A DNA stretch of 64,000 nucleotides from Takakia lepidozioides (lineage: Eukaryota > Streptophyta > Takakiopsida > Takakiales > Takakiaceae). The stretch spans positions 37,367,053 through 37,431,052 of the forward strand of contig CM060732.1 in NCBI GenBank assembly GCA_030704615.1, written 5' to 3'. Position 1 is the first letter of the stretch. Every line of letters starts with the position of its first letter. The notes beneath the pieces were generated by a model. That model ran no database searches, was not told where the DNA came from, and worked only from the letters and a program-made list of their open reading frames with translations. The position numbers and the translations under genes are program-made. Of the stretch, positions 58,159-64,000 are shown in pieces.

Positions 58159-59793
58159 TCAAACTCCGGGGAAAGAGTGGAGTGGTGCACGAAGATCTCG
58201 CCAGGCTTGAGGGGGGAGCTCGTTCCAGCTGCATTGGTCTTGCACAGGGCTGCTGCATATGAGGCCCTGTCTGCCCCAGGTGTGTTGAAACTTCCTGTGG
58301 AGCACAGTTGCATTCGTGGCGTCACGTTCAATGTCTGCACAGAGTTTCCCCCATGCTTTCCTAGCCTCAGTTTGTAAGTCCCAAAATACAGTGGCAAGGA
58401 GAGAGGATGTTGTTGTTGTGTGGCCTTGGAAAATGTTCTTACAACGTGGTTTCCATAAATGCCACAACGTAGAGGCTCTAAGGGTTTCAAACACTGGGCA
58501 ATTTAGGGTTCTATTCTTGGAAGCTGGGTCATAGTTAAGAAGGAGGTCTGTATCCGTGAGCTGTCTTCTGTCCCAATATCTATAGAATGACTTAACATAT
58601 GGCCAGATTTTGGCTGGTTCTTGACATGAGAGAAGGCAATGTTCGATGGATTCCAATACTGCAGTGGAACAGCAAGCACACAAGAGGGCTCCCTGGAACT
58701 GTAGGCATTCCCCCACTTTGAGAACTCTATTAACAACCTGCCAAAGGAAAGCTGCTATCTTTGATGGCCGGGTTTTGATCCACACTGAGCCCCAAATGAT
58801 TTTCTAGTTCTCATCGCGGAAGTTGTAGAGCCCCCATTTTGATTCCCATTTCTTGTTCATGGGTTGGGTGATTGACAGGGCTTTGTAGCCCTTTTTTGTT
58901 ATGCAAAGAAGGGTTCTGGGGTGGTGTTGAATTTCCATAACCATTCGGAGGGGTCAATATCCAATTCTGCCAGTGGCCTACCCAAAATCCATACAAAGGA
59001 GTTGGTTGCTAGCCAAGCTCTAGTGGTGATAGTGAGGGGTGGCTGGGGATTCATACCCTTATCTGTGGCTGTCCAGCAGCAGACACGGATTGGAGTGAGA
59101 GGCATAGTTTGGATTGTCAAAGGTTCTGTAGAGGTAAGTGTGAGTCTTAGGGAGGTGGTGTTGATGGCGAATATGAAAACAACTATGGCATTTATGGATA
59201 TGTCATCTACAAAACAATGGTAAGCTAGTTGTGAAGTATGATGAGTGCCCAGGTTTTTGGGACTGGTTCCGGAGGGCCTGCGGAAAGGGTGGCCAACCAC
59301 TGCACTGGTACAGATTGAACAAGTTGTTGGTGGCCTTTTGTGGCCCTTGCGAGGCCTACAGCCTGAGCCATAGATTGTAGAGATATGAAACCAATCCCTG
59401 ACCATATGTTATGAATTTGTCTGATGCCAAGGCAGTCCCATTTGGACCACCTTTTTGCCTGGTTTTTTTGAGAAGGGGTCAGAGGAGTGTCGTTTCGAAA
59501 CAAGTGTTGTCTCTTAACTTCATAGAAGGTACTTGGCTGGGCTTTTACAAGCAGTTTCCTTAGCCGCCCTCAGGCTGACCAGATGTTAGACCATAGAGCG
59601 GATCCCACTGTCTTCAGATTGAATCCTTGAGTGAGCCAACGTAGGGAGGAGCTCCATGGGGTAGTCCTGAGAGGGGAGGATTTTGTAATGTGGTCATAGA
59701 CCAAGAATTTCCACCATCCCCCCTCCGGCCCTACAAACCTGGGTATCCATTGGCTAAGAAGAGCTACAATTTGTGTTTCTGGATCGAGTATCC
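58159..59793 (-). pseudogene. LINE ORF2 C-terminal region with zf-RVT
   Basis: After the RT come 59878-59570 (LPKKKVGLGILDPETQIVAL) and 59405-58899. Then 58785-58159 reads MWIKTRPSKIAAFLWQVVNR, followed by CACCSTAVLESIEHCLLSC, the zf-RVT cysteine/histidine pattern, and ALWHLWK-like sequence (STLWHLWKPRCKNIF). This region follows RT in plant L1 elements and binds the template RNA. Frames are shifted between segments. Confidence 0.8.
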
Positions 59794-61452
59794 CTAACCC
59801 CACCTTTTTTTTGGGTAAACAGATTTGAGCCAGGCTACAAGCGGTCGTTTGTTTTGTGATGAGGTCTCGGCTCCCCAAACAAAGTTCCTAAGCAGGCGCT
59901 TAATTTCCTGAATTTGTTTAGAGCTTGGGCGCCAGGAAGAAGCATAATACCATAATCCAGCTGAATGAATCTGATTAGCAACAAGGGCTCTTCCTGTAAT
60001 TGAGAGATGTTTTGAACCCCAGTAAGTCAGTTTCCTCTTCAAGTTGGTCACTGTGGCAGCAAAAATCTGTTGGTCTGACAGTCCAATTCCATATGTGTAG
60101 CCCAGTAGTGTGGTGGTCTCCCCAGGTTTGAGCCACCTTAGCCCTTGATCCATTCCCCATGAGGGCGGGGATCCCATTGTGGATTTTGAGAGGTTCCCTA
60201 CCAGTAAACCTGAAGTCTTATTCCAGTTTACTTTGAATCCAGGTGCTGCACAAAACTTGTTCAAGGTAAACCCTGTCTGGTCCAAGTTTTCCGGGGTGGC
60301 TTGCAACATTAAAAAGGTATCATCAACGAACATTGAGTCCACCAAGAAATTGTACTGCCTGGTAATGTAGTTAGTGACCCTGAGGCCCTTTAAACTGATT
60401 TTGCTGTAGCATATAGCCGAGTGTATCTACTACCATCAGAAACAGGAAAGGTGAGAGGGGGCACCCTTGCCTCACTGAGCGCTGTAGAGGGAACGAAGCT
60501 GATAGATGGCCATTGATTGAGACTCTGCTAGATGCATCGGTGAGTAATATCCTGACCCATTTGCAAAAGGATTGGGGAAAACCCAATTTAGCCAAGGCTG
60601 CCAGCAGGTATGAACATTCAACACGATCGAAAGCTTCTTAAAGTCTAAAAGGAGGAGGGCACTAGCTTGGTTTGTTCTAGCAGCGAAGTCTGGAATTTCC
60701 TGGGCTAGAAGGAGGTTATCCAATATGTATCTACCCTTGATAAACCCTGTTTGATTTGGCCTAATTATAGTTGGAAGTAGAGGTTGCAATCTAAGGGCCA
60801 GTGCCTTCGCCACTATCTTGTAGGCTACATTGAGGAGGGTTATGGGCCGATAATTGGATATGTTTGTTCTATCACCCTTTTTATAGAGTAAGGTTATAAC
60901 TCCTTGTGTCATAATTGTGGGCATGTGTCCCCGTTGAAACACATGGTTTGCCATTGCAGTGAAATCCCTGGAGATTTCCGGCCACAATGCTTTGTAAAAT
61001 TCCACCGATAAACCGTCTATGCCTGGGGATTTGTTGTTTTGAAGTTTCGATAATGCTTCACCCAGCTCTATATCTATGAACTCTCCTTCTAATTGGGAAG
61101 CGAACTGGTGGGACAGCAGGGTAGGGGTGTTTATCAAACATGATGTTTGTTCTTCTGTTGGTTGCAGGGAGTCGAGGTCACTATGAAAAAGATTATGGAA
61201 GTGCCTGCCAGCCAGCATGGCCATGGCCTTTGGTGTAGAAGTTGAAGTGCCTGATGGCTGTTCAATGAGCTCAGAAATTGTTTGAGAGGCACGTCTCAAT
61301 CTTGTTTTGTCGAAAAAATATTTATTCATTTTTTTCTCCTTTTGTGGTCCAGTTGACACCCGCCTGCAATGTCCACTTCCTCTCCTGGATTTTGTGATGA
61401 ATGTCAAGGTTGTTTCTGGCTTGGACATATGTACGGTATGTGTCTTCATCAC
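59794..61452 (-). pseudogene. LINE ORF2 reverse transcriptase domain
   Basis: The frame contains LSKLQNNKSPGIDGLSVEFY, LLYKKGDRTNISNYRPITLL, NQTGFIKGRYILDNLLLAQE, then LLLDFKK followed by a one-base loss (about 60635). In the next frames come VRQGCPLSPFLFLMVVD and the catalytic FVDD box (SMFVDDTFLML, about 60325), then GFKVNWNKTSGL. Motif order matches L1 RT. At least two frameshifts separate the pieces. Confidence 0.88.
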
Positions 61453-62449
61453 AACAGGTGGATTCTATTTTTGATTGACAAACTTTGAGGCATTTGTTTA
61501 AGGCTTTGACCTTCCTCTTTCTGATGCTTGCTAGTTCCTGACTCACCCTCTGACTTTCAATATTGACAGCCTTCAGCTTGGCCAGGAAGAGATGCGTAGG
61601 GTTCAGGAGGTCACTTCCCGCCTGAGTCCAAGCCCTTAGCAGTCCTTGCTTGAAGCTTGGCAGCTTAAGGATGAGGTTATTTATTTTGTAAATGCCTCTA
61701 CCCCTTCTGTAAGAGTCTGGTAGGGTTATGGAGAGGGTAATTGGTGCTTGGTCAAAGCATAAGGGTATTGGTTCTCGAGGGGCTCTCTTAGCATATTGAA
61801 CTAAGTCAAGGGAAAGGTAAGCTCTATCAAGACGAGCCATACTTAGATCTGCTAGAGAACGGTTATTGGACCAGGTAAAGGTGATGTTTGATGACTGTCC
61901 AAAGATTGGTACTGCTTCTGTGAGGTTGTGTGTTTGCATGCAGTTGAACCACTGGTCCATTTCTTCTGGGTTTGAGGTAAATAACCCCGCGCCTCTTCTA
62001 TCCTCTTGCATCTCCACCATATTAAAATCTCCGGACAATATCCAACTATCTATTGAAGGTTGTTCCCTCATTTTTGTGTTCAGAGTGTTCCAAAATTTTG
62101 CTCTGTCAGTAGAATCGTTGGGTGCATAAATATTCACCAGCCCAATTGGACCTGTTGAGTTGGGTAGGGATAAGACACAAAATTGCAATCTTCTGGGGAG
62201 CCAGGTTTCCTGCGTAGTGAGGAACGGTTGAATGGTAAGTGAAAGAAGTATTGCAATACCTCCTTTCGTACCCGTGGAAGTGGGTTTCCATAAGGAGTTA
62301 GCCAATGGCCATAGAAAATCAGTGAGGCTATCTATTTTCCCATGATCTAGTTTATGTTGCTGAAGGAATATGATGGAATGATTTGCAAGGAAGGGAGTCA
62401 GCCAGGTTTTGTTTTTCAGCCTTTGTAGAAAAGCTGGGTCTACTCCCAA
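61322..62449 (-). pseudogene. LINE ORF2 endonuclease domain (APE type)
   Basis: The frame has the exonuclease-endonuclease-phosphatase pattern: RGLG just upstream of the first ATG, FLQQHKL, GGIAILL, LVNIYAPN, LSGDFNMVE and LDRAYLS. The final catalytic motif, normally S-D-H, reads F-D-Q (His codon changed to CAA at 61750-61748), which should abolish nicking. The true N-terminus lies a little upstream but is interrupted by a TGA near 62490. Confidence 0.82.
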
Positions 62450-62994
62450 CCCTCTTATATCATGAATGGAGGTTAAAGATCATTGGCAAGTCATGGTAGG
62501 CTGAGGCTGACAGTCTCATTTGATAGCCTAGAAGTGTGATAGAAGAATTTAACCTTACTGTCTCTTGGTCGTAGGGAATTTTTCCAGACATAATTGTCCG
62601 GGGGCTTGCGAGTTTTATTCTGGATGAGTATGAAAATCCCTCTTGGTTTTGTGTTTTTGGGTAGGTCATGGGATGAAAGGAATTGTTCTGCAGACACTGT
62701 GGATATGGTTATAGATAAAACCAAGGCTTCAGTCGGGAAGAACATCACATTGAAAATATCGTTAAAACCAGGGTATCTCTCACTGATTGAGCCATCGGAG
62801 GGAAGAGTTCCAGAGGGTATGTTTTCTGGCAAATCAAACACTGGTAGCCTATGTCTGACCTGCTTCCCCCCCACGTATTTCTCTTTCTCGCATAATATCT
62901 AGTATCTAGCAGGGTTCCCAGATAAGACCAGATAAATGAAACAGGGTGAGAGAGAGGATGGTACCTTGTTTGGGGAAGGTGGAGAGGAGGGAGT

Positions 62995-63216
62995 TTAGAC
63001 CTTGGGTGGAGAAGTCACTTGAGAGTTCGGCAGCGAGTTAGCCTGGGTTGTGTCAATGATTGTTGGGGAGGATAATTGTTTTGCTCGTTTCACCGAGTCC
63101 ATCATGTTGTGATTCTCCTCTTGCGTAGAAGATTCCACCTGGGAGTCTGAGGAAGAGTGAGAGTGATCTGTCCATCTGGTGCAATTAATATGATCTCTTG
63201 TCCTTTGAACCTTCAT
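62995..63216 (-). CDS. Small LINE ORF overlapping ORF1 stop
   Basis: This 73-residue frame starts at an ATG whose last bases form the ORF1 stop (ATGA, 63213-63216). It is Ser/Asp/Gln-rich (TDHSHSSSDSQVESSTQEE) and ends with SQVTSPPKV. It may be the frameshifted tail of ORF1 or a translationally coupled ORF. No known domain. Confidence 0.35.
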   Translation of the reverse strand: MKVQRTRDHINCTRWTDHSHSSSDSQVESSTQEENHNMMDSVKRAKQLSSPTIIDTTQANSLPNSQVTSPPKV

Positions 63217-64000
63217 TCTGTAATTTCCCCATCCACTTCAGAGTCCAAGTGGGCTCCCAGCAACTGAAACCCATTTATCAGGGTATCCTGGTTTCGAATT
63301 TGCAAACTGTGACTCCCTCTGGGGGCTGAGAGCAGGTCCTCATAAGTCCAGATAGCCTCTATCGGTGGAGGCGAGGCATAAATTTCTACATCCTCCATGA
63401 GAGCTAGAATGTGGGTTGAAGGTTTGACACTAAGTCCAGGATAGTCTTCCATGTATGCCCCCATTTTGGTGAGGGATGAAAATGAATAATGTTTTTGTTG
63501 CTTGAGGAAAAATTGCTGAATTTTCCCCTTGAACAGAATTTGCGAATTGGTATTGGGTGGGTTGGTTTGCAGGAAATGCTTGAGATCTGCTAATGTTATC
63601 CATAAAGATTCGACTGTTTTCCAGTCGTCCGATGTAATGAGGATAGCCGGGGGTTTGCTTTTTCGAAAGATCAAGGGTGTCACACATGCTGCCTTCGGGG
63701 AGTCGACAATTTCCAGTGCTGAGCATCCCACCAAGTTTAGGTGTGGGAATGAGCCGATTTGGAGACAGTTGTTAGCAAACCTAGAATTACAAGCGATTCC
63801 AATGGTGATTTTGGGGAAGGAATTACTAGTAGGGAGGGTCAATTTGACTACTCTTGGGGGTGAGCTATCCTGATGCTTTCCTTTTCCTTGGCCGATAGAT
63901 GCCCCCTGCTGCTGTGTTTCCGTGAGTTTCCCTTTCCCTTTTGTGATGGCATTCATTTGTTGCTGGTGGGCCATCACCTCTTCTTGCATCGGATCCTTGG
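63213..64000 (-). CDS. LINE ORF1-like protein, N-terminus outside window
   Basis: The frame is open from the window edge to a TGA at 63213. The visible part is about 260 residues. A Lys/Gln-rich N-terminal part (KGKGKLTETQQQ) is followed by PPRVVKLTLPTSNSFPKITI and later LITSDDWKTVESLWITLADL. No CCHC zinc knuckle is seen, unlike many plant L1 ORF1 proteins. By position it should be the RNA-binding chaperone. Sequence recognition is weak. Confidence 0.55.
   Translation of the reverse strand, partial: KDPMQEEVMAHQQQMNAITKGKGKLTETQQQGASIGQGKGKHQDSSPPRVVKLTLPTSNSFPKITIGIACNSRFANNCLQIGSFPHLNLVGCSALEIVDSPKAACVTPLIFRKSKPPAILITSDDWKTVESLWITLADLKHFLQTNPPNTNSQILFKGKIQQFFLKQQKHYSFSSLTKMGAYMEDYPGLSVKPSTHILALMEDVEIYASPPPIEAIWTYEDLLSAPRGSHSLQIRNQDTLINGFQLLGAHLDSEVDGEITE

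Larger units (their letters stand above)
58159..64000 (-). mobile_element. L1-type LINE retrotransposon, minus strand, runs off window
   Basis: In minus-strand order: ORF1-like protein (from beyond 63989), a small ORF, an endonuclease, the reverse transcriptase and a C-terminal zf-RVT zinc-binding region. This is the plant L1 layout. The RT frame is broken at several places, so the copy is dead. No RNase H domain was seen. The 5' end lies outside the window. Confidence 0.88.

Overview
This window looks like nuclear DNA of a land plant. The evidence is spliced genes with GT-AG introns and a set of plant-type mobile elements. These are Ty3/gypsy chromoviruses primed by initiator Met-tRNA, a Ty1/copia element, an L1-type LINE with a zf-RVT domain, a CACTA terminus and tRNA-derived SINEs. 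The proteins are recognisable but diverged from the flowering-plant families I know, so a non-seed plant is possible. The sequence alone does not settle the species.

Layout. 1-775 holds a cut-off LTR-like fragment and one end of a CACTA (En/Spm) transposon with GCGACGCC palindromes. 1829-11196 is a broken Copia element whose gag is split by a complete, opposite-strand Ty3/gypsy element, Gypsy-1 (2449-9646, 5-bp target duplication TATGG). 13056-15515 (minus) is a three-exon A1-family aspartic protease gene. 18340-23242 (minus) is a seven-exon NAK/AAK1-type protein kinase gene, apparently with two GC-AG introns. 23243-30293 is gene-poor and carries SINE-like pieces and small tandem repeats. 30294-36351 (plus) is a leucine-rich-repeat receptor-like pseudokinase gene. 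Its 3' end is duplicated in inverted orientation at 37725-38610.

39.6-46.4 kb is a repeat mosaic. It contains exon-like minus-strand segments, a 233-bp tandem duplication, a long purine/pyrimidine palindrome, a pair of ~0.5-kb direct repeats, and a 5'-truncated chromovirus with its LTR. 46409-53365 is Gypsy-2 (plus), the same family as Gypsy-1 but full of small indels. 53369 to about 57.7 kb is a minus-strand element with a short LTR and polypurine tract. It has a gag-like region and no recognisable reverse transcriptase, and its LTR matches the first 90 bases of the window. 58.1-64.0 kb is an L1-type LINE (minus) that runs off the right edge.

I identify three host genes with reasonable confidence: aspartic protease, NAK-type kinase and LRR pseudokinase. 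I see no operon-like relation between them. Most of the remaining sequence is mobile-element debris in various states of decay. No tRNA or rRNA genes and no CRISPR were seen. All exon boundaries were inferred by eye from reading frame, splice-site consensus and protein continuity.
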